Assembly (NCBI RefSeq): GCF_001042695.1
Contig: NZ_AP012334.1
Span: forward strand, 558,001-622,000
Source of the DNA: Scardovia inopinata JCM 12537
GTDB lineage: Bacteria; Actinomycetota; Actinomycetes; Actinomycetales; Bifidobacteriaceae
DNA: 64,000 bases
Direction: 5' to 3'
Of the stretch, positions 19,059 through 27,071 are shown in pieces. The notes beneath the pieces are model-generated. The model searched no databases. It saw only the letters and a program-made list of their open reading frames with translations, and was not told the DNA's origin. The translations under genes were made by a program, and so were the position numbers. Numbering within the stretch: the stretch's first letter is position 1; each line of letters begins with the position of its first letter.

Positions 19059-19130
19059 CTAACAATAAGACTTACAATATGCGGAGATCGCAGCATTACC
19101 ACCTGCAACCAACCAGGCAACCGCAGTCAA
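19059..19130 (-). CDS. Candidate 23-residue peptide or remnant ending in Cys pairs
   Basis: From a TTG at 19130, with a GGAACGG stretch just upstream, this frame encodes a short peptide with a hydrophobic Gly-rich part (AVAWLVAGGNAAIS) ending in AYCKSYC. The frame stays open upstream to 19169 (adding HRWNGL and more) but without ATG, GTG or TTG, so it may be the 3' end of a decayed gene. The Trp, Gly and C-terminal Cys pattern is reminiscent of bacteriocin peptides. No leader or double-Gly site with a proper start is visible. It is listed because it is in tandem with the 35-residue ORF. Confidence 0.2.
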   Translation of the reverse strand: MTAVAWLVAGGNAAISAYCKSYC

Positions 19131-19206
19131 ACCGTTCCAGCGATGCTGCTGTCTGAATCGTATGGAAATTCAGCAAAGCGTGATAAGTATCTGCACAAGC
19201 CCGGTT

Positions 19207-19286
19207 ACTTATCTATACTTGCCAACCATTATTCGTCAGTTTCTATTCATTAGCTGTTTGGAGAGGAAGAGCAAGTATAGATAAGT
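19207..19286. repeat. Perfect 16-bp inverted repeat pair
   Basis: ACTTATCTATACTTGC (19207-19222) has its exact reverse complement GCAAGTATAGATAAGT at 19271-19286, 48 bases away, just beyond the ppiA stop. A third partial copy, GATAAGTAT, is at 19182-19190. On the minus strand no T tract follows the stem, so it is unlikely to be a terminator. Paired regulator sites upstream of the mini-ORFs, or a long-loop RNA hairpin, are the alternatives. Confidence 0.8.
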
Positions 19287-19300
19287 ATATATATATAAAA

Positions 19301-19837
19301 TTACTCAGTAACTTCAATGCTTTCGATGAAAACTGGTTCCAAAGGGGCATCGCTGCGGCCGGTCTTTACAGAATCAATCTGATCGATTACAGCCTGAGAG
19401 GTGGCGTCAGTTACCTCGCCAAAAATGGTATGGTGACCGTCAAGCCACGGCGTAGGAACGGTAGTAATGAAAAACTGAGAACCGTTGGTTCCGTGGATTT
19501 TCCCATCGCGACCCCGGCGCTGGCCGGCATTTGCCATGGCTAGGATGTAAGGCTTATCGAATTTATGGTTATTAATTTCATCATCAAATTCATAACCGGG
19601 ACCGCCGGTGCCGTCACCCAGAGGGCAGCCGCCTTGGATCATGAAATCCTTGATAATTCTGTGGAAAGTCAGGCCATTGTAGAAGGGATCGGTTCTTTTC
19701 ATCCCATCCAGAGGGTCGGTCCACTCAATAGTGCCTTGAGCTAATCCCACAAAGTTGGCAACGGTTTTGGGGGCATCCTGGTCAAATAAATCAGTGGTTA
19801 TAGTACCCATGGAAGTGCGAATTACTGCCTGTGTCAT
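19301..19837 (-). CDS. ppiA: Cyclophilin-type peptidyl-prolyl cis-trans isomerase
   Basis: This cytoplasmic cyclophilin accelerates proline isomerisation during protein folding. The catalytic segment [21 protein letters not shown] and the core [19 protein letters not shown] are intact. I chose the ATG at 19837 (178 residues, [11 protein letters not shown]), which has AAGAAAGA upstream. A further in-frame ATG at 19888 would add 17 residues without a binding site. There is no signal peptide. It is transcribed on the minus strand, downstream of the GH13 gene. Confidence 0.93.
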   Translation of the reverse strand: MTQAVIRTSMGTITTDLFDQDAPKTVANFVGLAQGTIEWTDPLDGMKRTDPFYNGLTFHRIIKDFMIQGGCPLGDGTGGPGYEFDDEINNHKFDKPYILAMANAGQRRGRDGKIHGTNGSQFFITTVPTPWLDGHHTIFGEVTDATSQAVIDQIDSVKTGRSDAPLEPVFIESIEVTE

Positions 19838-19918
19838 AATCAATATCTTTCTTAGTTTTTGGTTTTGTTCTTCTGTATTTTTATTCATGAGCTGGCTTTA
19901 CTGGAGCAAGCATAAATC

Positions 19919-21736
19919 TTACTTGTCAAGAATAACCCAAGCGGTGGTATCTTGTGGAAGATGTCCATCAGCCGTTAGAGGACCTGAACTGAGAACCAGG
20001 CTGCCTGCGGGCAGTTCTGCTGCTTCTGAGCTGAAATTGGTTACTGATGCCCAGCCGTTGGCTCGGGCAAAAGCAAGAACTCCTCCCGTCAGGCCATTTG
20101 CTCCGTCTGGCTGGCCAGAGGAGCGATCGCAGTCAAGCCAACGCAACGATGTATCTGCGGTCTGTAGATTGTGTCGTATAGACATGGCTTTTCTGTAGAG
20201 CTGGAGCATAGATTCAGGATTTGGCTCCTCCACGTCCACGCTGAAGTCTTTGAACCATCGTGGCTGGGGCAGGTGGGGCCTGGAGGTGGAGCCGTTAGGA
20301 GAAAAGCCATAAGAGACAGTATCCACTGACTCCCACGGCAACGGTACCCGGCAGCCATCCCGACCTTTTTGTATATCAGATCCAGCGGTATTAAAAGCCG
20401 TAGGATCCTCCAGTTGGTCCCAGGGGATATCGGCTACCTCAAAAAGTCCCAGTTCTTCCCCCTGATAAATATACATAGAACCGGGGAGGGCAGCTTCCAT
20501 AAGAATGGCAGCCCGGGCACGGCGGGTTCCTGTTTGGCGATCTTCCGGATAAGACTTTCCATCGCGCAGAATCCAATCTAGCGCAAATTGATGCAGGCTG
20601 GGAGAAGGAACCTGAGGAAGGGCAAAACGGGTAGCATGCCGGGGAACATCATGGTTGCTCAAAACCCAGGTTGCAGGGGAATGAGCACGCTGGGCCATAG
20701 CCAGTCCTTCTTCAATCGCCAGATGGAACTCATCCCGGGCCCAGTTCACCTTGGCGAACTCAAAATTAAAAACCTGTCCCAACTCGTCATTACTGGCGTA
20801 CAAATACTGCCGGTCAGGGTTAACCCAGGCTTCAGCCACGGCAAAGCGATGAGGACTGTACTCATTGAAAACTTTGCGCCACTGACGATAAATATCATGG
20901 ACTTCATTCCGATCAAAAAGAGGGTGGGAACCATTGGATGGCAGGCTGGCTTCAATAACCGAGTAGGAATCCAGATCATCCCTATCTAAGTCCTTGGCCA
21001 GGCCGTGAGCAACGTCTACCCGGAAGCCATCCGCTCCATGATCAGACCAAAAACGAAGAGTAGTCAGAAAATCTTCACGAACGCGGGGATTTTTCCAGTT
21101 CCAATCCGGCTGTTCTTTGGCGAACAGGTGCAAATACCACTGTCCATCTGCCACCCGGGTCCAGGCAGGGCCGCCAAAGTGAGATTGCCAGTTGGTGGGA
21201 GGCAGCTCTCCATTTTCTCCCCGTCCATCCCGGAAAATATACATATCGCGCTCGGGAGAACCAGGTTCGGCTTTCAGGGCCGCCTGAAAACTGGGGTGGA
21301 GGTTGGAGGAATGATTGGGAACAATATCAACGATGACCTTCAGCCCCCTTTGATGGGCTGCATCTGCCAGGGCATCAAAATCATCCAGAGTACCCAGGCG
21401 GGGGTCCACATTACGGTAGTCGTCCACATCATACCCTCCGTCTGCAAGTTGAGAAGGGTAGAAGGGGCTGAGCCAGAGGGCATCGATCCCCAGATCGTGT
21501 ACATAGTCCATGTGAGCGGTTATTCCCGGCAAATCCCCTAAACCGTCACCGTTACTGTCGCTGAAGGAACGGGGATAAATCTGATATATAGCTGCCTGCT
21601 TCCACCAATCATTGGGATCTGACAACTGACTTAGTTGCTTAGCTGCTTTCGTTCTTTCAGCTGCTTTGGGCCCTTCAGTTGCATGGGCCTGGCTTGTCTC
21701 CTTGATTTCCTCAGTGTTCTCTGGTTCCAGCGCCAT
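19919..21736 (-). CDS. GH13 alpha-glucosidase
   Basis: This is a cytoplasmic exo-acting GH13 enzyme that hydrolyses short alpha-glucosides such as maltose, isomaltose or sucrose-type substrates. Catalytic Asp241 (GFRVDVAHGL), Glu302 (AEAWVNP) and Asp363 (SNHDVPR) are in place. Region I is VDIVPNHSS, and the substrate-positioning segment KEQPDWNWKNPRVRED is typical of actinobacterial alpha-glucosidases (GH13_30-like). I prefer the ATG at 21736 (605 residues) because GGAAAGGA sits at proper spacing. The ATG at 21763 lacks a binding site. The first 40 residues are an acidic, low-complexity extension. It is divergent from orn. Confidence 0.9.
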   Translation of the reverse strand: MALEPENTEEIKETSQAHATEGPKAAERTKAAKQLSQLSDPNDWWKQAAIYQIYPRSFSDSNGDGLGDLPGITAHMDYVHDLGIDALWLSPFYPSQLADGGYDVDDYRNVDPRLGTLDDFDALADAAHQRGLKVIVDIVPNHSSNLHPSFQAALKAEPGSPERDMYIFRDGRGENGELPPTNWQSHFGGPAWTRVADGQWYLHLFAKEQPDWNWKNPRVREDFLTTLRFWSDHGADGFRVDVAHGLAKDLDRDDLDSYSVIEASLPSNGSHPLFDRNEVHDIYRQWRKVFNEYSPHRFAVAEAWVNPDRQYLYASNDELGQVFNFEFAKVNWARDEFHLAIEEGLAMAQRAHSPATWVLSNHDVPRHATRFALPQVPSPSLHQFALDWILRDGKSYPEDRQTGTRRARAAILMEAALPGSMYIYQGEELGLFEVADIPWDQLEDPTAFNTAGSDIQKGRDGCRVPLPWESVDTVSYGFSPNGSTSRPHLPQPRWFKDFSVDVEEPNPESMLQLYRKAMSIRHNLQTADTSLRWLDCDRSSGQPDGANGLTGGVLAFARANGWASVTNFSSEAAELPAGSLVLSSGPLTADGHLPQDTTAWVILDK

Positions 21737-22027
21737 GGGAGTCCTTTCCTGCACGGTTGTCATAAAGGGTTAAGAATCGACACAGTCAGTCTAGCCCTTC
21801 TTCTTGTCTTCGGCCTTGCCCTCCTGTGTTGAGATTTTTATCCTCCCTGGAGAGATTTGCGGCTGCCTGCGCGCCTATATTGGTGACTGTCTTTCCAGAA
21901 TATTGAGCAGGCCCTATGGCATAATGAAACGTTATGTCTCAGGACTCGGTTGATTATATCGTGTAGGTCACAGGGGCTGAAGATGATCAGACGGTCGTCA
22001 GTGAGACAGGCAGGAAGGCAAGAAACC

Positions 22028-22756
22028 ATGACAGCGACTGATAATCATACAGCCCACAGTGATAATCAAATTTTTGATGCAGGCAAATCCCGGCTGATCT
22101 GGATAGACTGCGAAATGACTGGCCTAGACATTGACCATGATGAATTATGCGAGGTTTCAGTCGTCCCTACAGATTTCAATTTGACTGTGCTAGACAGGGG
22201 GATTGATCTGGTAATCAAGCCTTCTCAGGGAGCCCTGGACCATATGGGAGATTTTGTTCGCCATATGCATACTGTTTCTGGTCTGCTTGAACAGATGAAG
22301 GAAGGACTGGTTCTGGGTCAGGCGGAAAAGCAGGTTATAGAGTATGTCCGTCCTTTTCTCCCTGAGGAAGGTCAAGGCAAGGCCCATCTGGCAGGCAATA
22401 CCATTGGTTCGGATAAGAAATTCCTGGACAAGTTCATGCCCGGACTGATGGGCTTGCTTCATTATAGAACGATAGATGTTAGTACTCTCAAGGAGCTGTC
22501 CCGCCGCTGGTATCCTCAAGTATATTCAAACCGGCCGGTCAAGCATGGAGGCCATCGGGCCCTGGCCGATATTATCGAGTCCATTGATGAATTGCGATAT
22601 TACCGTCAGTCCATGTTCCTGCCCCAGCCGGGATTGTCTGCTAATCAGGCAGCTGCCGTCTGTGCTCAGATTGAGGAGACAAGTCTTCTGCGGACATACG
22701 AGCGGGAAGGCGATCCGTTGACAGAAACCACTTCTGCTGAGAAGAAAGATTACTAA
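22028..22756 (+). CDS. orn: Oligoribonuclease
   Basis: This DEDDh 3'-5' exoribonuclease degrades two-to-five-residue RNAs, including pGpG, to mononucleotides. The acidic motifs are visible in [10 protein letters not shown], in [11 protein letters not shown] and in [11 protein letters not shown]. An ATG at 22028 with AGGAAGG upstream gives 242 residues. The frame extends upstream to 21950 without a better start. The C-terminus is about 40 residues longer than in E. coli, as in other actinobacteria. The helicase gene begins at its stop codon. Confidence 0.95.
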   Translation: MTATDNHTAHSDNQIFDAGKSRLIWIDCEMTGLDIDHDELCEVSVVPTDFNLTVLDRGIDLVIKPSQGALDHMGDFVRHMHTVSGLLEQMKEGLVLGQAEKQVIEYVRPFLPEEGQGKAHLAGNTIGSDKKFLDKFMPGLMGLLHYRTIDVSTLKELSRRWYPQVYSNRPVKHGGHRALADIIESIDELRYYRQSMFLPQPGLSANQAAAVCAQIEETSLLRTYEREGDPLTETTSAEKKDY

Positions 22757-22784
22757 ACTGAAACAGTCACAGGCGCTGAAAATC

Positions 22785-24260
22785 ATGTCTTCTGGAGCTT
22801 CAGTCTTTCTGACTGGGGCTCCGGGGGCGGGTAAGACATATGTTCTTAACCAATTTATTTCCCAAGCCCGCAGCAAGGGGGAGATCGTTGCAATAACAGC
22901 CTCAACAGGCATAGCAGCGACTCACATAGATGGACAGACTATTCATTCCTGGAGCGGAATTGGGGTTGACACAGTTCTGACCGCATCGGTTCTTAAGCGG
23001 ATTAAAACCCGCCGCCGCAGAGCCATCAAAGACACGGATATCCTGGTTATTGATGAGGTATCCATGATCCATGCCTGGCTTTTTGACATGGTCGATCAGG
23101 TATGTCGATCTATAAAACGGTCAGACCAGCCTTTTGGCGGTATCCAGGTGATCCTCTCCGGAGATCTCTTCCAGCTGCCTCCGGTCAGCAGAACCCGTGC
23201 AAATTCTGACCCTTACAGCATGGCTGAGCCCAGTCCAGAGTTTCTTGCAGCCAGACAGTGTTACGCTCAGGAAGGCCTTAATCCTGAGGGATTTATTACC
23301 CAGGCTTTGTGCTGGAAGAGACTGAATCCTGTCATTTGTTATTTGACTGAGCAGCATCGGCAGGATGCAGGTGAGCTCCTGTCAATCCTGACTGACATCC
23401 GTTTAGGACAAACCACAAACGATGATATTCTATCCCTGTCCAGCAGAGTAGGCCTTAACCCTGATTCGTCAGATCTTGTTCATCTTTTCCCCTTCAACCG
23501 TGCTGCTGATGCCTTGAATCAGAGCCAATTAGACAGAATTCATCAGGATGAGCATATTTTTCTTGCTCAGTCGGCAGGATCTGCTCAGCTGGTGCAGCGG
23601 CTGAAGAAGAATATGCTGGCCCCGGAACAGCTTGTGCTTAAAGAAGGCGCAGCGGTGATGGCCCTGCGCAATGATGCGGATCGGCAGTTCGTGAATGGTT
23701 CTTTGGGGAAAGTTGTTGGGTTTCTTAATCGAAAGAAGGGCGGTTATCCCATTGTTGAATTTGATAATGGGAATACGGTCACCATGTCTCCTGCTACCTG
23801 GGAAATGCTGGATGGGGAAGAGGTCCTTGCTGCCGTCAGCCAGGTTCCTCTCCGCCTGGCCTGGGGAATAACTATTCACAAATCACAAGGAATGACTCTG
23901 GATAGGGCTGTCATGGATTTACGGAGAACCTTTGCGCCTGGTATGGGCTATGTTGCCCTCTCCCGGGTTCAGTCCCTGGAAGGTCTGTATTTGCTGGGAA
24001 TCAGCTCTCAAGCATTTTATGTATCTCTTGACACTATTAGGGAAGATGCTCTTCTGCAGCAGATGTCGGGCAGTCACATTTCCAATCTGGAAAATCTGAA
24101 AGATGAGAATCGCCAGGGCATAAATCCTCAGGATATGAATCCAAACGAGGCAAATCTCCATGGCGGAATCTGGGAGAATCCTCAGGAAGGAAGGGGAAGG
24201 GACGTGGAAATTGAGAAATATGACGGAAGGGAAGAATTTGGGCAAGGCCAGCTTTTTTAA
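22785..24260 (+). CDS. PIF1-like superfamily 1 DNA helicase
   Basis: This ATPase of 491 residues is related to PIF1 and RecD 5'-3' helicases. Walker A is FLTGAPGAGKTYVLN, Walker B is ILVIDEVSM, motif III is VILSGDLFQLPPV, and the C-terminal motifs are LAWGITIHKSQGMTLDRAV and GYVALSRVQSLEGL. It probably unwinds DNA with G-quadruplexes or stalled forks. The ATG at 22785 is only ten residues before Walker A. Family members normally have about 12 more residues, and the frame upstream encodes them ([10 protein letters not shown]) back to an ATT at 22749 that overlaps the orn stop and sits behind GAGAAG. Translation may therefore begin at that ATT. Confidence 0.88.
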   Translation: MSSGASVFLTGAPGAGKTYVLNQFISQARSKGEIVAITASTGIAATHIDGQTIHSWSGIGVDTVLTASVLKRIKTRRRRAIKDTDILVIDEVSMIHAWLFDMVDQVCRSIKRSDQPFGGIQVILSGDLFQLPPVSRTRANSDPYSMAEPSPEFLAARQCYAQEGLNPEGFITQALCWKRLNPVICYLTEQHRQDAGELLSILTDIRLGQTTNDDILSLSSRVGLNPDSSDLVHLFPFNRAADALNQSQLDRIHQDEHIFLAQSAGSAQLVQRLKKNMLAPEQLVLKEGAAVMALRNDADRQFVNGSLGKVVGFLNRKKGGYPIVEFDNGNTVTMSPATWEMLDGEEVLAAVSQVPLRLAWGITIHKSQGMTLDRAVMDLRRTFAPGMGYVALSRVQSLEGLYLLGISSQAFYVSLDTIREDALLQQMSGSHISNLENLKDENRQGINPQDMNPNEANLHGGIWENPQEGRGRDVEIEKYDGREEFGQGQLF

Positions 24261-24352
24261 ATTTCTTTCCTGAATTTCTAATCGAAAACTTTTGATCTTA
24301 TGCGGCTGCTGACTGCTTATTTTGTCTGCAAAAGACCGTAATGTGTGGGATT

Positions 24353-26149
24353 ATGAGTTCTCAAGCATTACGTATGTCCTCTTTGTTCCTGCGCACGTTG
24401 CGCGATGACCCGGCTGATGCCGATGTCGATTCAGCCAAACTTTTGATTCGGGCTGGCTATATTCGAAAGATCGGCCCGGGCTTATATTCCTGGCTGCCTC
24501 TGGGACTGAGGGTTTTGAACAAGATTGAAGCTATTATTCGCGAAGAGATCAACGCGATTGGGGCACAAGAGGTTCATTTCCCGGCCATGATGCCCCGAGA
24601 GCCCTATCAGATGTCCAATCGCTGGGAAGAATATGGGGATAATATCTTCAGGTTTAAAGATCGGCATGGGGCTGATTATCTGCTTGCTCCCACCCATGAA
24701 GAAATGTTTACCCTCATGGTTAAGGACATGTACACTTCGTATAAAGATCTCCCCGTAACCCTCTATCAGATTCAGGGCAAATATAGGGATGAATTTCGTC
24801 CCCGTGCCGGTATGATTCGCGGCCGTCAGTTTGTCATGAAAGATGCCTATTCTTTCGACATCGATGAGGAAGGCCTGAAAAAGGCTTATCTTCAGGAGCG
24901 GGGAGCGTATGAGCGCATTTTTCACCGGCTGGACCTGAACTATGTTATTGTTCATGCTGTCTCCGGTCCTATGGGTGGTTCTGAATCCGAAGAATTCTTG
25001 GCTCCTATGCCGATTGGTGAAGATACGTTTGCCCTGGCTCCGTCTGGGAAAGCTTGGAATGTTGAAGCTCTAACCACTCCGGAATCCGAGCCTCTAGATT
25101 TCAGTTCTATTCCAGCGGCTCAGGTAAAAGACACCCCGGATTCCACTACTATTGACAGCCTGGTATCGCAGTTTAATTCTCTTCACCCTCGGCAGGATGG
25201 ACGGCCATGGCAGGCTAATGACACCTTAAAGAATGTGATTATTGCAGTCAAACATCCTGATGGGAACAGAGAAATTGTGGCTATTGGCCTTGCAGGGGAT
25301 CGTCAGATTGATATGAAGCGGCTGGAAGCAAGCTTTTCTCCGGCTGAAATTGAAGAAGCTACTGATGAGGATCTCAGGAAGCATCCTGAACTGGTGAAAG
25401 GCTACATTGGGCCTGGCGTTTTGGGGCCTCAAGGGCGTTCTGCCGGCAATAAAGAGGCAGTGCGCTATTTGTTGGATCCGCATGTGGTTCGCGGTTCTTC
25501 TTGGATTACTGGCGCTAATGCCGAAGAAAAGCATGTATGCAATCTGGTGTATGGGCGTGATTTTGAGGCCGATGGAACGGTTGAGGCTGCCGAAGTCCGC
25601 CACGGGGACATGAGCCCTGATGGGTCTGGTCCCTTGAGTTTTGAGAGGGGAGTAGAAATCGGTCAGGTTTTTCAGCTGGGACTGAAGTATTCTCATGCTA
25701 TGGGCCTGAAAGTTCTTAACAAGAATGGCCAGGCAGTTCCCGTATGGATGGGATGCTATGGAATTGGTGTTTCCCGGGTCATGAGCTGCATAGCAGAAAC
25801 TCATCATGATGATAAAGGACTCATCTGGCCTGCAGCTATTGCCCCTGCCCAGGTTCATCTGGTGGCGACGGGCAAGGACGACCGGGCCTTCCACATTGCC
25901 GACGACCTTCTGCATCAGCTGGAGGGAGAGGGAATTGAGGTCCTCTATGATGATCGTCTTAAGGTATCTCCAGGTGTTAAGTTTAAGGATTCCGAACTTC
26001 TGGGAATGCCCTTGGTCCTTGTTGTAGGACGGGATGCCGTGAATAATGGTACTGTTGAGATTCGGAACCGACGCAGCGGTCAGGTACAGATAGTGCCGCT
26101 GGAACAGGCTTTTCACACTGTGAAAGAGACGGTCGGACAGCTGAAATAA
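24353..26149 (+). CDS. proS: Prolyl-tRNA synthetase
   Basis: This class II synthetase charges tRNA-Pro. It is the bacterial type, with an editing (YbaK-like) insertion at about residues 220-400 between motif 2 (DEFRPRAGMIRGRQFVMKDA) and motif 3 (CYGIGVSRVMS). The opening segment LRMSSLFLRTLRDDPADADV is conserved in the family. I chose the ATG at 24353 (598 residues). An ATG at 24341 adds four residues, and one at 24386 (LRM|SSL) is also conceivable. Ribosome-binding signals are weak. A long terminator hairpin follows. Confidence 0.95.
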   Translation: MSSQALRMSSLFLRTLRDDPADADVDSAKLLIRAGYIRKIGPGLYSWLPLGLRVLNKIEAIIREEINAIGAQEVHFPAMMPREPYQMSNRWEEYGDNIFRFKDRHGADYLLAPTHEEMFTLMVKDMYTSYKDLPVTLYQIQGKYRDEFRPRAGMIRGRQFVMKDAYSFDIDEEGLKKAYLQERGAYERIFHRLDLNYVIVHAVSGPMGGSESEEFLAPMPIGEDTFALAPSGKAWNVEALTTPESEPLDFSSIPAAQVKDTPDSTTIDSLVSQFNSLHPRQDGRPWQANDTLKNVIIAVKHPDGNREIVAIGLAGDRQIDMKRLEASFSPAEIEEATDEDLRKHPELVKGYIGPGVLGPQGRSAGNKEAVRYLLDPHVVRGSSWITGANAEEKHVCNLVYGRDFEADGTVEAAEVRHGDMSPDGSGPLSFERGVEIGQVFQLGLKYSHAMGLKVLNKNGQAVPVWMGCYGIGVSRVMSCIAETHHDDKGLIWPAAIAPAQVHLVATGKDDRAFHIADDLLHQLEGEGIEVLYDDRLKVSPGVKFKDSELLGMPLVLVVGRDAVNNGTVEIRNRRSGQVQIVPLEQAFHTVKETVGQLK

Positions 26150-26214
26150 TTTAGAGCAGCAGAGTACATACAAGGGACAGGTGGAGATTGACTTATCCAT
26201 CAATCCCGTGCCGG

Positions 26215-26265
26215 GGAATGTGGAAAACTCAAATGTGAAGGTACATTTGACCACATTCCTCTTTT
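26215..26265 (+). terminator. Compound terminator after proS
   Basis: An outer stem GGAATGTGG/CCACATTCC encloses, after a 5-base bulge, an inner stem TCAAATGT/ACATTTGA with a 6-base loop. A T-rich stretch follows. The total is about 17 bp of pairing, longer than usual for an intrinsic terminator. Confidence 0.85.
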
Positions 26266-26347
26266 GCTTTTTCATTTCCCTTCCCTGTGGTGCATAGTGG
26301 ATTTATCTGCAGGAATCAGCCAGCAGATAAATCTCGAAAGGATAGCT

Positions 26348-26884
26348 ATGGTACAACAGGCATTAACAACAGTGGTGGGTTTTGTAGGTCAGGAGCCTAA
26401 ACGAGTCTCTGCAGACAATACTATTCCTATCTGCCGTTTCAGGGTCGCTGCAACTCGAAATTATTGGAATCGCAGAGAAAATCGCTGGCAAGAAACGTCA
26501 ACAACGTGGATGGACGTTCGTTGCTATAGAAATCTGGCCCTCAACGTTATGGCCTCTCTCCATGTGGGAGATCCGGTGATCGTTTTGGGCAATCTGACGA
26601 CAGACAGGTGGGAAAAGGACGGTGCCAAACGCAGCATAACCGTCATTGATGCTTCCAGTATTGGTCATGATTTATCTCAAGGGAAGGCTGCTTTTATACG
26701 AATACGCCACACAGACGATGATTCTGCCCACGAACAGGCCCCTTCTCATACTGATGATCCTATCCTTGGAGCGGAAGCAGATCCTCGTGACCTGTCTTCT
26801 GGCCCTATTCCGGGTGTTTCGGCTGGGCAAGAAGAAGAGTTTCAGGTCGGGGAGGAATTGGAGGATGACATGGTTCCCAACTGA
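26348..26884 (+). CDS. ssb: Single-stranded DNA-binding protein paralogue
   Basis: This protein has an OB-fold of the SSB family over its first 115 residues (TTVVGFVGQEPKR, then TTWMDVRCYRNLALNV, then VIVLGNLTTDRWEKDG), followed by an acidic low-complexity tail. The ATG at 26348 has AAAGGA upstream and gives 178 residues. The frame continues upstream without support. The tail ends in EDDMVPN rather than the usual DDDIPF tip that recruits partner proteins, and it is not in the rpsF-ssb-rpsR context, so it is probably a secondary SSB, perhaps for recombination or uptake. Confidence 0.82.
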   Translation: MVQQALTTVVGFVGQEPKRVSADNTIPICRFRVAATRNYWNRRENRWQETSTTWMDVRCYRNLALNVMASLHVGDPVIVLGNLTTDRWEKDGAKRSITVIDASSIGHDLSQGKAAFIRIRHTDDDSAHEQAPSHTDDPILGAEADPRDLSSGPIPGVSAGQEEEFQVGEELEDDMVPN

Positions 26885-26987
26885 TAGAAACTTCGATAAG
26901 AACGTTATACTTGTCCTCGCCTGGCTTTTTATGCCTGTCTTGATTCCTGTGTGTGACACTTATATAGTCTTAAGCAGACATAAAGAA

Positions 26988-27009
26988 GGCGGCAGGGTAC
27001 CCTGCCGCC
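26988..27009 (-). terminator. Perfect 22-bp palindrome downstream of the M13 peptidase gene
   Basis: GGCGGCAGGGT and its mirror make a continuous 22-bp palindrome, followed on the minus strand by TTCTTTATG. It lies 63 bases beyond the peptidase stop and about 100 bases past ssb, so it can act for both converging genes. In DNA it is also a possible dimeric-protein site. Confidence 0.6.
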
Positions 27010-27071
27010 AGGCTGCCAGCACAATCACACAACCAGTGTAATCACATAAAAGGTAATCTCAACTGGGTGTG

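Noticed and set aside
25226-26275. A 349-residue minus-strand frame
   Set aside because: It lies entirely opposite proS and its terminator. The composition is that of an antisense shadow.
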